From contig CP019882.1 of the NCBI GenBank assembly GCA_002007745.1, forward strand, positions 248,001 to 312,000: a stretch of DNA of 64,000 nt, read 5' to 3'. The translations under genes were made by a program, and so were the position numbers. Source of the stretch: Mycolicibacterium litorale (GTDB taxonomy: Bacteria; Actinomycetota; Actinomycetes; Mycobacteriales; Mycobacteriaceae). Position 1 is the stretch's first letter. Each line of letters opens with the position of its first letter. The notes beneath the pieces are model-generated. The model did not search any database, was not told the origin of the DNA, and worked only from the letters and a program-made list of their open reading frames with translations. This document shows, piece after piece, positions 1-9,566 of this stretch.

Positions 1-1
1 C

Positions 2-946
2 TCCGCACTGGCTCCCACCTTCGCCGTGCTGGCCGTCGGTCGCGTGCTGTGCGCCGTCACGCACGGGTTGATGTGGTCGGTGATCGCCCCGATCGGCGTG
101 CGGCTGGTCCCGCCCAGCCACGCCGGTCGCGCGACCATGGCCGTCTACGTCGGCACCGGACTGGCCCTGGTCGTGGGCAGCCCGCTGACCGCGGCGATGA
201 GCGAACTGTGGGGCTGGCGGCTGGCGGTCGGGGCGATCGCCGCGGTGTCCCTGGCCGTGCTGGCCGCCGCCCGGTTGGCATTGCCGTTCATGGCTGCCTT
301 CCCCAGGACCGCGCCGGCGAACGCCGCGCAGGCCCGCCGGATCGGCCACCGCCACAACAGCCCGCTGGTCATCCTCAGTGCGCTCACCCTGGTGGGCGTC
401 ACCGGCCATTTCATCTCCTACACGTTCATCGTGGTGATCATTCGAGACGTCGTCGGTGTCCGCGGACCGCACCTGGCCTGGCTGCTCGCCGGGTACGGCA
501 TCGCCGGGCTGACCGCGATGGCCGTGCTGGCCAGACCGGGTGACCGGCGGCCGAAAGGCGCCGTCATGGGCTGCCTGGCGGGAACGTCGGTGGCCTTCGT
601 CGTCCTGGCGACGCTGGGATGGGCGGGCCAGCACACCGCGGCCGCGGTTGCCGCCGGGGCCGCGGCGGTGGTGCTCTGGGGTGCGACGGTGACCGCGATG
701 CCGCCGATGTTGCAGGCGGCCGCCATGCGGCACGCACCCGACGATCCCGACGGTGCCTCCGGGTTGTACGTCGCGGCGTTCCAGGTGGGCATCATGGCCG
801 GTTCGCTGGCCGGTGGACTGCTCTACCAACGGGCCGGGCTGCCGGTCATGCTCGCCGCCTCGGCGGCGCTGATGCTCAGCGCCTTGGTGAGCGTGGTCGC
901 CAGCCGAGGCCTCTTCGCGCTGGCCCCGGCTACCAGCGAGAAGTAA
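2..946 (+). CDS. MFS transporter (5' end outside window)
   Basis: Major facilitator superfamily inner-membrane exporter, of the drug or sugar efflux type. The reading frame is open from the first bases of the window, so the N-terminal membrane helices lie upstream. About 314 residues are visible, with at least eight hydrophobic segments. The cytoplasmic loop between the two six-helix halves is near the Arg-His-rich stretch at about 320-350. The position just before an L,D-transpeptidase matches Rv0191 of M. tuberculosis (known order, inferred orthology). The substrate cannot be read from the sequence. The stop codon lies inside a small hairpin. Confidence 0.85.
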   Translation, partial: SALAPTFAVLAVGRVLCAVTHGLMWSVIAPIGVRLVPPSHAGRATMAVYVGTGLALVVGSPLTAAMSELWGWRLAVGAIAAVSLAVLAAARLALPFMAAFPRTAPANAAQARRIGHRHNSPLVILSALTLVGVTGHFISYTFIVVIIRDVVGVRGPHLAWLLAGYGIAGLTAMAVLARPGDRRPKGAVMGCLAGTSVAFVVLATLGWAGQHTAAAVAAGAAAVVLWGATVTAMPPMLQAAAMRHAPDDPDGASGLYVAAFQVGIMAGSLAGGLLYQRAGLPVMLAASAALMLSALVSVVASRGLFALAPATSEK

Positions 947-954
947 CACTTCTC
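938..954 (+). terminator. Small hairpin over MFS stop codon
   Basis: GAGAAGT and ACTTCTC form a perfect 7-bp stem around a 3-nt loop, and the TAA stop (944-946) lies within it. There is no T-tract afterwards, so it is only a weak terminator or mRNA 3'-end candidate. Confidence 0.35.
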
Positions 955-1089
955 ACCCTTCCGCGACGATCTGCACAGTTCAGGGCGTTGACGGTGTCGG
1001 CGGCCGGGTTCGCTGGCGAATCGTCTATGAAGGTCCGCCCAGCGTGCTGTGCCACACTGGGTCCGAGTGGTTATCGAGGGAGTTTGGTT

Positions 1090-2145
1090 ATGGCGCTGCG
1101 GGTGAAGGGGGCTGTGGCGGCCGCGTTGTGCGTGGTCGGGGTGGTCGCCGGCATCAGTCTGGGCAGCGGATCGGCGCTGGCTGATCCGGACCAGGCGCCG
1201 GTGGATCCCGCCGTCGTCGACGTACCGCCGGTGGAGGTGCCCGCCGAGCCGCCGGCACCGCTGCCGGGCCCGGATCCGGCTGCCATGCCGGCACCCGACC
1301 CGGCCCTGCCTGGCCCGCCGCCGGACCCGAACGCGCCGCCGGCCCCGATCGACCCGCTGGCCGCCCAGCAGGCCGCCGCGGCAGCCGGACCGGTCAAGGG
1401 CCAGAACCCGCTGCCGTACTCCGGTGACCCGGTGTTCGCGCCGCCGTCGTTCAACCCGGTCAACGGTGCGCTCGTCGGTGTGGCCAAGCCGATCATCATC
1501 AACTTCGCCCGGCCGATCGCCAACCGCCCGCTGGCGGAATCGGCGATCCACATCTCCTCGGTTCCCCCGGTTCCCGGCGCGTTCTACTGGACGACCGACA
1601 CCCAGGTGCGCTGGCGGCCGTACAGCTTCTGGCCGTCCGGCACCGTCGTCAACATCGACGCCAGCGGCGCCAAGTCGAATTTCCGGGTCGGCGACGCCCT
1701 GGTGGCCACCGTCGACGACAAGACCCACCAGATGACCGTCACCCGCAACGGCAAGGTGGAAAAGACGTTCCCCGTCTCGATGGGCAAGCCGGATGGCAAG
1801 CACGAGACCAAGAACGGCACGTACTACGTGCTGGAGAAGTTCCCGGACATCATCATGGACTCGTCGACGTACGGCGTCCCGGTGAACTCCGCCGAGGGCT
1901 ACAAGCTGAAAGTGCAATGGGCGGTGCGCATCGACAACAGCGGTGCGTTCGTCCACAGCGCGCCGTGGTCGGTCGCCGATCAGGGCAAGCGCAACGTCAG
2001 CCACGGCTGCATCAATCTCGCACCGGACAACGCCAAGTGGTTCTACGACAACTTCGGCAGCGGTGACCCGATCGTGGTGAAGAACTCGGTGGGCACCTAT
2101 AACAACCCCGACGGCGCCGACGACTGGCAGTGGCAGCTGGCCTAG
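1090..2145 (+). CDS. L,D-transpeptidase (YkuD), secreted
   Basis: Forms 3-3 cross-links in peptidoglycan outside the membrane. The 351-residue protein has a hydrophobic signal peptide ending at about Ala31 (SALA/DP) and a Pro-rich linker at about 33-100. An Ig-like domain and a YkuD catalytic domain follow. The active-site motif is visible: His289, then SHGCINL with catalytic Cys307. I chose ATG 1090 because GAGGGAG (1076-1082) sits 7 bases ahead and the signal peptide starts there; an in-frame ATG at 1027 has no good ribosome site. Length and position fit Rv0192 (LdtMt4-type). The paralogue assignment is inferred from synteny. Confidence 0.93.
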   Translation: MALRVKGAVAAALCVVGVVAGISLGSGSALADPDQAPVDPAVVDVPPVEVPAEPPAPLPGPDPAAMPAPDPALPGPPPDPNAPPAPIDPLAAQQAAAAAGPVKGQNPLPYSGDPVFAPPSFNPVNGALVGVAKPIIINFARPIANRPLAESAIHISSVPPVPGAFYWTTDTQVRWRPYSFWPSGTVVNIDASGAKSNFRVGDALVATVDDKTHQMTVTRNGKVEKTFPVSMGKPDGKHETKNGTYYVLEKFPDIIMDSSTYGVPVNSAEGYKLKVQWAVRIDNSGAFVHSAPWSVADQGKRNVSHGCINLAPDNAKWFYDNFGSGDPIVVKNSVGTYNNPDGADDWQWQLA

Positions 2146-2199
2146 CCGGGGCTCTGACGCTCAAAGGTTAGGCACAGCAACAGAGTCAACAATGGGGCT

Positions 2200-3642
2200 G
2201 TGCCGCCAACCCCGTCGCCAACGCCGTCGCCGGCCGACCCGACGCCGCCCCTGCCACAGTTGCCTGCGCCGGACTTTCACCAGTACGCCCACGGGATCTC
2301 GCTGCTGGGCGGCTGGCTTCCGCTGACGGTCGAGATCGTCGCCGCCATCGCCGTGGTCGCGGTGGTGTCCCGGCGCACCCGTCGCTGGTGGCTGCTGTGG
2401 TTCCCGGTCAGTGTGGCCGTCGGCGTGCTCGGTGCGCTCGCCGCGCGCACCTACGTCAACTCCGAAGGCCTGGCCTCGGATCCGGCGCCGTTCGGACTGT
2501 GGATCTGGATCGGTGTTTTCGCGGCCGGGATCGCCGTGGTCGTGGTCGGCTGGCGGGGCAGCCCGTGGTGGCGGCGCAGCTTGTCGATCGTGGCGATCCC
2601 GCTGACCCTGCTCTCGGCGCTGCTCGCACTCAACCAGTGGGTGGGCTATTACCCGAGCGTGCAGACGGCGTGGGGCGCCCTGACCGCCGGACCGCTGCCG
2701 AACCAGGTGGATGCCGCCGACCTGCCCGCCCTGCGGAACACCGTGCAGTCGGCCGGAAAGCTGGTCGAGGTCGACATCGGTTCGCAGGCAAGCGGATTCA
2801 AGCACCGCAGCGAATACGTGTACCTGCCGCCGGCCTGGTTCGCCGGCGCCACCCCGCCCAGGTTGCCGGTCATCATGATGGTCGCCGGTGAATTCAACAC
2901 CCCCGCCGACTGGATACGCACCGGAAACGCGATGCCCATCATCGACGGCTATGCGAAAAGCCATGGCGGGCAGGCCCCGATCTTCGTCTTCGTCGACTCC
3001 GGCGGCAGCTTCAACAACGACACCGAATGCGTCAACGGGCCGCGCGGAAACGCCGCCGATCACCTGACCAAGGATGTCCGGCCCTATGTCATCAAGAACT
3101 TCGGCGCGGCAGACCAGGCAGCCGACTGGGCGGTGGTCGGCTGGTCGATGGGCGGCACCTGTGCGATCGACCTGACCGTCATGCACCCGGAGCTGTTCAG
3201 CACCTTCGAAGACATCGCCGGAGACCACGGGCCCACCGCCGGAACCAAGGAACAGACCATCAGCCGGCTCTACGGCGGCGACGCCGCGGCATGGGACGAG
3301 TTCGATCCGCGTACCGTCATGCTCCGCCACGGGCCGTACGTCGGTGTCGCCGGCTGGTTCGAGGACACCGTCAAGCCCGCTGCCGGAGCCTCACCCTACG
3401 GCGGTGGGCACCGACCCCAGTCCGACGCGCCACTGGGCTTCGGTGGGCACGACGAGTTCCGGGACTCCGACGAAGCCGGTGCGGCCGACGACCTGTGCGG
3501 GGTGGCGCACACCGTCGACATCGCCTGTTCGGTGCACCGCATCATCAGCTACCACACCTGGCAGTTCGCCGAGCGGGCGTTCTCCGACGCCCTGCCGTGG
3601 CTGGCGGCGCAGATCAAGACGCCGGGCTCGGCACCCGGTTAG
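2200..3642 (+). CDS. Membrane-anchored alpha/beta-hydrolase (esterase family)
   Basis: A 480-residue protein with a Pro-rich N-terminus and about four membrane helices between residues 35 and 150. An extracytoplasmic esterase domain of the putative-esterase (EsteraseD/antigen-85-like) fold follows. The nucleophile elbow GWSMGG places Ser316; a HGG-like stretch and a late GGHDEFRD segment are consistent with the rest of the triad. The only in-frame initiator near the N-terminus is GTG 2200, and no strong ribosome site precedes it. The natural substrate is unknown; a cell-envelope lipid or glycolipid ester is a reasonable guess. Its 3' end overlaps the convergent MFS gene by 29 bp. Confidence 0.8.
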   Translation: MPPTPSPTPSPADPTPPLPQLPAPDFHQYAHGISLLGGWLPLTVEIVAAIAVVAVVSRRTRRWWLLWFPVSVAVGVLGALAARTYVNSEGLASDPAPFGLWIWIGVFAAGIAVVVVGWRGSPWWRRSLSIVAIPLTLLSALLALNQWVGYYPSVQTAWGALTAGPLPNQVDAADLPALRNTVQSAGKLVEVDIGSQASGFKHRSEYVYLPPAWFAGATPPRLPVIMMVAGEFNTPADWIRTGNAMPIIDGYAKSHGGQAPIFVFVDSGGSFNNDTECVNGPRGNAADHLTKDVRPYVIKNFGAADQAADWAVVGWSMGGTCAIDLTVMHPELFSTFEDIAGDHGPTAGTKEQTISRLYGGDAAAWDEFDPRTVMLRHGPYVGVAGWFEDTVKPAAGASPYGGGHRPQSDAPLGFGGHDEFRDSDEAGAADDLCGVAHTVDIACSVHRIISYHTWQFAERAFSDALPWLAAQIKTPGSAPG

Positions 3643-4839
3643 CCCGGCGCATGCTGGCCGCGCCGATCCCGGCGGCGGCCAGGCAGGCCAGCGCGACGAT
3701 CGCGGCGAACCATGGGAAGACGTCGGCCAGTGCCCACCGGGTGGCCGCCCAGCCCGCCGCGATCGTCGGCAGTGCCATCGCGGTGTAGGCCAGCAGGTAG
3801 AACGCCGACATGGTCTCGCCGCGGCGGTTGGCGGGCACCACGTCGGACAGGTGGCGCAACGAGCCGCCGAAGCCGAGGCCGAAGGTCGCGCCGAGCAGCG
3901 CGGCCGCCACGAACACCAGCGGCCAGCGGTGGGTCAGCAAAACCGGGACGGTGAGCAGCAGGGCGGCGGCCATCCCGACGTCGCCGATCACCGCCGAGCG
4001 GCGGGCCGGTAGCCGGGTGGCGACCAGCTGCGCCATCGCCGCCGAGAACGCCGTGACACCGACCACCCCGCCGCCGAACACCAGATTGTGGACGTGGGTC
4101 TGCTGGGCGGCCAGCGACGGGTACAGGCTCAGCAGCACCCGAGCACCGACCAGGACGCCATCGCCCCCAGCGCCGCGAACCAGAAGTCGTCTCGAATCTC
4201 CGGTGGCACGGCGGGTCGGCTGATCCGGATGCGCCCGCCGGTGCGACCGGCGTGGGTCTCGCGCAGCGCGAGCACAGCGATCCCGACGACGGCGCACACG
4301 ACCGCGACCACCGCATAGGGGGTTCGCAGCGGGTGCGCGACGTACTGCGCCAGCAGTGAGGATCCGACGATCGCCACGGTCATGCCGACGTTGAAGCTGA
4401 CCCCGCTGAGCTGGCCCGTGCGCACGCCGTGGTGCGGGCGCAGGTCGAGCAGTGCCGCCGCGCCGGCCACCACGATCGAGCCGACGGCGGCGCCGTGGAT
4501 GGTGCGGGCCAGCAGCAGCATGCCGATGCTGTCGGCGATCAGGAAGATCCCCAGGCCGATGATGAGGGCGGCCAGCGCGCCGAGCAGGACGGGTTTGCGG
4601 CCCACGACGTCGGAGATCCGGCCGGCCACCAGTACGGCGGCCAGCGCGGCGAATGCGTACGCGGCGAAGACGATCGTGGTGGCCAGCGGGGACAGGTGCC
4701 AGTTCGCCTCATAGATGCCGTACAGCGGCGCAGGCAGGCCTGACACGCCCAGCGCGACGCCGGACACGATGAGTAGCAACGGGTATGCCCACCGCTGGGT
4801 TTCGGCGTGACTCGTCGGGGTCTCGTCGAGGCACGTCAT
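3614..4839 (-). pseudogene. MFS transporter, frameshifted
   Basis: Two adjacent frames together give one normal-length (about 407 aa) MFS permease. The 5' frame runs from ATG 4839 through six helices to a premature stop just after SVLG near 4130. The 3' frame continues with LSLYPSLAAQ and six more helices to 3614. Restoring one G in the GGG at 4138-4140 (CCC on the plus strand) joins them as SVLG-VLLSLYP. GGGAGGG lies 5 bases before the start. The gene is divergent from an ArsR regulator with palindromes between, so an ArsR-controlled efflux pump is likely. The lesion may be a sequencing error. Confidence 0.8.
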
Positions 4840-4857
4840 GGCGCCCTCCCACCGGGT

Positions 4858-4879
4858 AAGTTTGACAGTTATCGAACTT
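4858..4879. promoter_or_regulatory. Imperfect inverted repeat, candidate ArsR operator
   Basis: AAGTTTGA (4858-4865) and TCGAACTT (4872-4879) pair at 7 of 8 positions around a 6-nt spacer. The site lies just upstream of the minus-strand MFS start. Its half-site resembles the perfect palindrome 30 bp away. Confidence 0.5.
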
Positions 4880-4895
4880 GATCGAGAGTACGCTA

Positions 4896-4915
4896 GGTTT
4901 GATAGACATCAAACC
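4896..4915. promoter_or_regulatory. Perfect palindrome, candidate ArsR operator
   Basis: GGTTTGAT and ATCAAACC form perfect 8-bp arms around AGAC. The site is in the divergent MFS/arsR promoter region, 29 bp before the regulator start. ArsR/SmtB proteins commonly autoregulate from AT-containing palindromes of this size, so binding by the adjacent regulator is inferred. Confidence 0.65.
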
Positions 4916-4943
4916 CGCCTGGTGGTGATGGAGGGCACAGACC

Positions 4944-5282
4944 TTGGCCGAATCGGATAACGCACTCGAGGCCGACTGTCATCCCGTCGGCGCGGTGCAC
5001 CAGGTGCTGGCCGCGCTGCAGGACCCGGTCCGCCTCGAGATGATCCGACGGCTGCGCAACGCCGGCATCCCGCTACAGTGCAGTGCGCTCTACGACGGCA
5101 TCAACAAGTCCACCGCCACCCACCATTTCAAGATCCTGCGCGAGGCCGGCATCATCGAGCGGCAGGTGACCGGCGGACTCATCTACCAACGGCTGCGGAC
5201 CGCGGAGGTCGACGAGGCCCTGCCCGGCCTGCTGGCCTCCGTCGTCGAGGGCGCCAACCGGGAGGCGAGCACCCGCGCCTGA
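4944..5282 (+). CDS. ArsR-family transcriptional regulator
   Basis: A winged-helix repressor of 112 residues. The ArsR signature is clear: LAALQDPVRLEMIRRL, followed by the recognition helix around STATHHFKILREAGII and the wing at GGLIYQRLR. There is no obvious CxC metal box, so it may sense something other than metal. The start is TTG 4944, preceded by GGAGGG (4930-4935); nearby ATG and GTG codons are out of frame. It is divergent from the MFS gene and probably represses both from the palindromes at 4858-4915. Confidence 0.88.
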   Translation: MAESDNALEADCHPVGAVHQVLAALQDPVRLEMIRRLRNAGIPLQCSALYDGINKSTATHHFKILREAGIIERQVTGGLIYQRLRTAEVDEALPGLLASVVEGANREASTRA

Positions 5283-5283
5283 A

Positions 5284-5799
5284 TCACCACCTGCCGCGGT
5301 GGACCACCTCGGTGAACGGCCGACGGTTCGGTTTGCGGATCGGGGCGAGCGGGCGATCGGCTGGATAGCCCAGGCCCAACAAGTAGGCCACTGTGTGGTC
5401 CTCGGGCACCCCGAGGATCGCCCGCGCCCGCTCCTGGTCGCCCACCGCCGAGTGGCCGGTTCCGACACCGGCATCGGTGGCGGCGACCGCCATGGCCATG
5501 GTGGCCTGGCCCAGGTCGTACTGGTCCATCAGCCGGGTGCGTTCGTCAGGAGCGTCAGGCAACACCAGCGCGATCGCCGCCCGGGCCCCCGCGATATGAC
5601 CCGCGCCGACCCAGACCGTCGAAAGATCCTGCAGCACAGCCGGATCGGTGACGATCACGAAATCCCAGTGCTGGTTGTTGCGGGCCGACGGCGAGCGCCA
5701 CCCGGCCTCCAGGATTCGGTCGACGACGTCGTCGGGAATGGGCTCGGCGGTGTAGCTGCGCACGTTGCGGCGTGCGCGGATAGCGTCCCAGGCGTCCAT
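5284..5799 (-). CDS. Nitroreductase-family FMN oxidoreductase
   Basis: A flavoprotein of 171 residues in the nitroreductase superfamily, using NAD(P)H to reduce nitro or quinone-type substrates. FMN contacts are visible at RRNVRSY near the N-terminus and SARNNQHWDF at about residues 40-50, with the C-terminal GLGYPAD region typical of the family. I chose ATG 5799 because GAGGA lies about 9 bases upstream and family homology begins exactly there; the frame is open further upstream without a conserved match. It starts 13 bp after the zmp1 stop, so the two are probably co-transcribed. The substrate is not known. Confidence 0.85.
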   Translation of the reverse strand: MDAWDAIRARRNVRSYTAEPIPDDVVDRILEAGWRSPSARNNQHWDFVIVTDPAVLQDLSTVWVGAGHIAGARAAIALVLPDAPDERTRLMDQYDLGQATMAMAVAATDAGVGTGHSAVGDQERARAILGVPEDHTVAYLLGLGYPADRPLAPIRKPNRRPFTEVVHRGRW

Positions 5800-5812
5800 G
5801 GCGACCGTGTCC

Positions 5813-7798
5813 TCAGTTCCAGATCCGTACGCGACGTTCGGGCTCGAGATACAGCGCGTCGTTCTCGCTGACGTCGAACGCCTCATAGAAGGAGTCGATA
5901 TTGCGGATCACCCCGTTGCACCGGAACTCCGGCGGCGAGTGCGGGTCGACCGCCAGCCGTCGAAGCGCTTCGGCAGCACGGGATTTGGTGCGCCAGACCT
6001 GAGCCCAGCCGAACAGCACCCGTTGCACGCCGGTCAGCCCGTCGATCACCGGGGCCTCCTTTCCGCCGAGCGACAGCCGGTAGGCCAGCAGGGCGATGGA
6101 CAGCCCGCCGAGGTCACCGATGTTCTCGCCGACGGTGAACGCGCCGTTGACATGAGCGTCGTCGTCCAGTCCGCGCGGCACGTATTCGTCGTACTGTGCG
6201 ATGAGCTGCTTGGTGCGGGAACCGAATTCAGCGCGGTCCTCGTCGGTCCACCAGTCGACCAGGTTGCCGTCCCCGTCGTACTTGGCGCCCTGGTCGTCGA
6301 AACCGTGACCGATCTCGTGGCCGATCACGGCGCCGATGCCGCCGTAGTTGGCGGCGTCGTCGGCCTCGGCGTCGAAGAACGGCGGCTGCAGGATGGCGGC
6401 GGGGAAGACGATCTCGTTCATGCCCGGGTTGTAGTACGCGTTGACCGTCTGCGGGGTCATGAACCATTCGTCGCGGTCGACGGGACCGCCGAGCTTGCCG
6501 AATTCCCGCTTGAACTCCAGCTCGGCGCCGCGAATAGCGTTGCCGTACAAGTCGTCCCGGTCGATCACCAGCTCGGAGTAATCCCGCCACTTCTTCGGGT
6601 AGCCGATTTTGGCGGTGAACTTGTCCAGTTTGGCCAGCGCCCGCTGCCGGGTGGCCGGCGTCATCCACGCGAGGTCGTTGATGCTGACCCGGTAGGCCTC
6701 GCGCAGATTGTCGACCAGCACGTCCATCCTGGCTTTGGCGTCCGGCGGGAAATGCCGGTCGACGTACAGTCGCCCGACCGCGTCGCCCATCAGGCTCTCT
6801 ACCAGTGACACGGCGCGCTTCCAGCGCTCCCGGTTCTCCTCGGTGCCCGACAGGGTGCGGCCGTAGAAGGCGAAATTCTCGTCGACCACCGCCCGGCTCA
6901 GGACGGCGGCGCGGGAATGGATCAGCCGCCAGCGCGCCCAGTCCTGCCAGTCCGCGAAGTCGGCACCCGACCACAGGTCCGCGAAGGCGGTGAGGTAATC
7001 AGGCTGGCGCACAACCAGTTCGGACACGGCCTGCGGGGAACTGCCCAATGCGTTGATCCAGCCCGTCCAGTCGAAGCCGGGGGCCTCGGTAGGTAGGTCT
7101 GCGAAGGTGCGCAGGTTGTAGGTCAGGTCGGCGTCGCGGCGCTTGACGACATCCCAGTGTGCGGCGGCCAGCCGGGTCTCCAGGGCCACGATCCGGCCGG
7201 CGCGCTCGGCCTGCTCGTCGGGTGTGCCGCCCAGGACAAGGGCGAACATCGCGGCGATGTGCTGCGGGTAGGCGCCCAGGATGGCGGCGTGCTGCTCGTC
7301 GCGGTAGTAGGACTCGTCGGGCAATCCCAGACCGGATTGGGTCAGGTGCACCAGGTAGCGGGTGGAGTTCTTCGAGTCGGTGTCGATGTACAGGCCGACG
7401 CCGCCACCCACGCCGGTGCGCTGCAACGTGCCGATCACCGCTGCCAACGCCGCCGGGTCCGTGGCGGCGTCGATGCGGGCCAGTTCGTCGAGCAGCGGTT
7501 GCACCCCGCGCTGCTCCACGGCGTCCTCGTCGAGGAAGCTGGCGTAGAGATCACCGATCCGCTGCTCATCACCGGGGGTGCCACTGCCCGACTCAGCGGC
7601 CGCTGTGATCAGCTCCCGCACCTGTTCCTCGGCCCGGTCGTACAGCGTCCGGAAGGCGCCGTCGGTGGCCCGGTCTGCCGGGATCGCGTACTCGGTCAGC
7701 CAGCGGCCGTTGACGTGGCCGAACAGGTCGTCCTGCGGGCGAATGTCTGCCTCGACGTGGGAGAGGTCGAGACCAGAACGCACAGTTTCTACCGTCAC
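5813..7798 (-). CDS. zmp1: Zinc metallopeptidase Zmp1 (M13, neprilysin family)
   Basis: An M13 endopeptidase of 661 residues, close to the 663 of M. tuberculosis Zmp1 (Rv0198c), which is linked to inflammasome control and phagosome biology. The zinc site HEIGHGFDDQG is at about residues 494-498, the third ligand and GENIGDLGG motif at about 557-563, and the substrate-binding NAYYNP motif precedes them. No signal peptide is visible, as known for Zmp1. The start is GTG 7798 with AAGGA upstream; the open frame beyond it has no conserved sequence. It is followed by the nitroreductase and divergent from omamA across an 82-bp promoter gap. Confidence 0.95.
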   Translation of the reverse strand: MTVETVRSGLDLSHVEADIRPQDDLFGHVNGRWLTEYAIPADRATDGAFRTLYDRAEEQVRELITAAAESGSGTPGDEQRIGDLYASFLDEDAVEQRGVQPLLDELARIDAATDPAALAAVIGTLQRTGVGGGVGLYIDTDSKNSTRYLVHLTQSGLGLPDESYYRDEQHAAILGAYPQHIAAMFALVLGGTPDEQAERAGRIVALETRLAAAHWDVVKRRDADLTYNLRTFADLPTEAPGFDWTGWINALGSSPQAVSELVVRQPDYLTAFADLWSGADFADWQDWARWRLIHSRAAVLSRAVVDENFAFYGRTLSGTEENRERWKRAVSLVESLMGDAVGRLYVDRHFPPDAKARMDVLVDNLREAYRVSINDLAWMTPATRQRALAKLDKFTAKIGYPKKWRDYSELVIDRDDLYGNAIRGAELEFKREFGKLGGPVDRDEWFMTPQTVNAYYNPGMNEIVFPAAILQPPFFDAEADDAANYGGIGAVIGHEIGHGFDDQGAKYDGDGNLVDWWTDEDRAEFGSRTKQLIAQYDEYVPRGLDDDAHVNGAFTVGENIGDLGGLSIALLAYRLSLGGKEAPVIDGLTGVQRVLFGWAQVWRTKSRAAEALRRLAVDPHSPPEFRCNGVIRNIDSFYEAFDVSENDALYLEPERRVRIWN

Positions 7799-7880
7799 CC
7801 AACCATCCTTACCAGAGGTTTGCGGCCATCGTCTCGGACGGCCGACGGTCCGGCGCGGGCGGCCCGGTAGCCTCGCACGC

Positions 7881-8471
7881 ATGCCCGAGGTGCAACGAAG
7901 CCAAGAAGGGGCGCACCGCGGGGTGTTCTCCGGCTACGGCGTCGCCTCGGCCGTCCTGGGCCTCGTCGCAGTGGCTGCCCTGATCCTGGGCGCGATGATC
8001 TGGACCTCGCACCGGTCCGCCACCGCGGAGCGGGCCTACCAGACCCGGGTGATGGCGGCCGCCGCCGACTGGACCGGGGTGCTGATCAACATGAACGTCG
8101 ACAACGTCGACGCCAGCCTGCAGAAATTGCACGACGGCACCGTCGGCGAACTCAACTCCGACTTCGAGGGCTCGATCAAGCCCTACCGTGAGGTGGTCCG
8201 CACGCTGCAGGCCCGCACCACCGGTCACATCGAGTCGGTGTCCTTCGAGACCAGCCATCGCGATCCGGAGCCGCAGAACGGCCAGCGGCCGCCCGCACCC
8301 GCCGCCCTGCCGCCGGAACTGGCCCAGCGCACCGACACCGTGCTGGTCATCGCGACCTCGGTGAGCGAAAACTCGGGCAACAAGCCGACGACGGTGCGCT
8401 GGAACCTGCGCCTGGGCGTCTCCGATGTCGACGGCAAGCTGATGATCTCGCGGCTGGAGTCGATGAGATGA
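7881..8471 (+). CDS. omamA: Mce-associated membrane protein OmamA
   Basis: A 196-residue single-pass membrane protein with a short cytoplasmic N-terminus, one helix at about residues 17-40 and an extracytoplasmic domain. Position immediately divergent from zmp1, and size, match Rv0199, which is known as an orphaned Mce-associated protein that stabilises Mce lipid importers including the cholesterol importer. The start is ATG 7881; homology does not extend upstream although the frame stays open. Its stop overlaps the next gene in an ATGA, indicating translational coupling. Function here is inferred from orthology. Confidence 0.88.
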   Translation: MPEVQRSQEGAHRGVFSGYGVASAVLGLVAVAALILGAMIWTSHRSATAERAYQTRVMAAAADWTGVLINMNVDNVDASLQKLHDGTVGELNSDFEGSIKPYREVVRTLQARTTGHIESVSFETSHRDPEPQNGQRPPAPAALPPELAQRTDTVLVIATSVSENSGNKPTTVRWNLRLGVSDVDGKLMISRLESMR

Positions 8472-9157
8472 GGAACCTGGCCCGGGTGGTCGCCTTCGAC
8501 GTGGCGGCGCCGCTGGCGGCGATCGGCGCGCTGCTGGCCATCGGCGTGGTGCTGGGCTGGCCGCTGTGGTGGGTGTCGGTCTGCTCGATGCTGGGATTGC
8601 TCATCGTCGAAGGCATGATCGTCAATTTCGTTCTCTACCGCCGGGATTCGGTGACGCTGGGCACCGACGACGACGGTCCGGGCCTGCGGCTCGCCGTGGT
8701 GGCACTGGCCACCGCGGCGCTGGTGGTTGCGGTGGTCGTCGGCTATACCCGCTGGACGCAGCCCGATCGAGACTTCACCCGCGACACCGCCGACGTGGTG
8801 CGCATCGCGACCGCCGTCGGCGAGGCCACGGCCACCTTCACCCCAGCCGACCCGATGTCGGCCATCGATCGAGCCGCGTCCTTCATGGCACCCGACCGGG
8901 CCGATGCGTTCAAGAGCGAGTTCGGGCAGGCCACCTCGGATCTGGCCAAGAAGAACATCACCGCCCAGGCCCAGACGATCTCCACCGGGCTGGAGGCGTT
9001 GGGACCGTCGGCGGCCAGCGTCGCGGTGGTGATGCGCGGCACCCAGAGTCAGCCCGGGCAGCCGCCGAGCACCGCCGTGCTGGCGCTGCGGGTCGGGCTG
9101 GCCAAACCGGATGGCCGCTGGCTGGTGCTCGACATCGCGCCGATCAACGCCCGATGA
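8468..9157 (+). CDS. omamB: Mce-associated membrane protein OmamB
   Basis: A 229-residue membrane protein with about three hydrophobic helices (residues 12-32, 35-55, 75-95) and an extracytoplasmic Mce-associated C-terminal domain ending GRWLVLDIAPINAR. It overlaps omamA by ATGA and corresponds to Rv0200 in the same order. OmamA and OmamB are proposed partners of Mce complexes. Its 3' end overlaps the convergent CoA-binding gene by 14 bp. Confidence 0.85.
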   Translation: MRNLARVVAFDVAAPLAAIGALLAIGVVLGWPLWWVSVCSMLGLLIVEGMIVNFVLYRRDSVTLGTDDDGPGLRLAVVALATAALVVAVVVGYTRWTQPDRDFTRDTADVVRIATAVGEATATFTPADPMSAIDRAASFMAPDRADAFKSEFGQATSDLAKKNITAQAQTISTGLEALGPSAASVAVVMRGTQSQPGQPPSTAVLALRVGLAKPDGRWLVLDIAPINAR

Positions 9158-9563
9158 GCCGGGCGTAGTCCACCTTCAAACACCGGTCCATCACCACCTG
9201 GACACCCGCGGACTGGGCCTGCGCGGCCACCTCGCGGTGCCACAACCCTTGTTGTAGCCACAGGTATTTGGGATGCGGGGTCAAGGCCAGCGTGTCGGCC
9301 AGCACGGCGGGCAGGTCGTCGAGGCGGCGGAACACGTCGACCATGTCCGGCACCACCGGCAGGTCGGCGAGACTGGGGTAGACCCGCTGCCCGTCGATCT
9401 CGTCGATGTTGGGGTTGACCGGGAAGAGTTCGTAATCGCTGAACCGGGCCAGGTATTGGTACACGTCATAGCTGGGGCGCGCCGGGTTGTTCGACGCTCC
9501 GACCACCGCCACCGTGTGGGTGTCTTGCAGAATCCGTTGCAGCCCAGCTGAATCCGGGTTCAC
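9144..9563 (-). CDS. CoA-binding domain protein (YccU-like)
   Basis: A cytosolic Rossmann-fold protein of 139 residues. The CoA-binding signature TVAVVGASNNPARPSYDVYQYL is at residues 17-38, followed by FPVNP, DMVDVFR and LWLQQGLWH, all typical of succinyl-CoA-synthetase-like CoA-binding proteins of the YccU group. It has no catalytic partner domain and its role is undefined. GTG 9563 starts 3 bp after the stop of the upstream Rv0201c-like gene, so it is the last gene of the mmpL11 operon. Confidence 0.85.
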   Translation of the reverse strand: MNPDSAGLQRILQDTHTVAVVGASNNPARPSYDVYQYLARFSDYELFPVNPNIDEIDGQRVYPSLADLPVVPDMVDVFRRLDDLPAVLADTLALTPHPKYLWLQQGLWHREVAAQAQSAGVQVVMDRCLKVDYARLIGR

Positions 9564-9566
9564 GGC

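Noticed and set aside
1027..1089. Upstream in-frame ATG for the L,D-transpeptidase
   Set aside because: It would put 21 residues before the signal peptide and lacks a ribosome site, whereas ATG 1090 has GAGGGAG at proper spacing.
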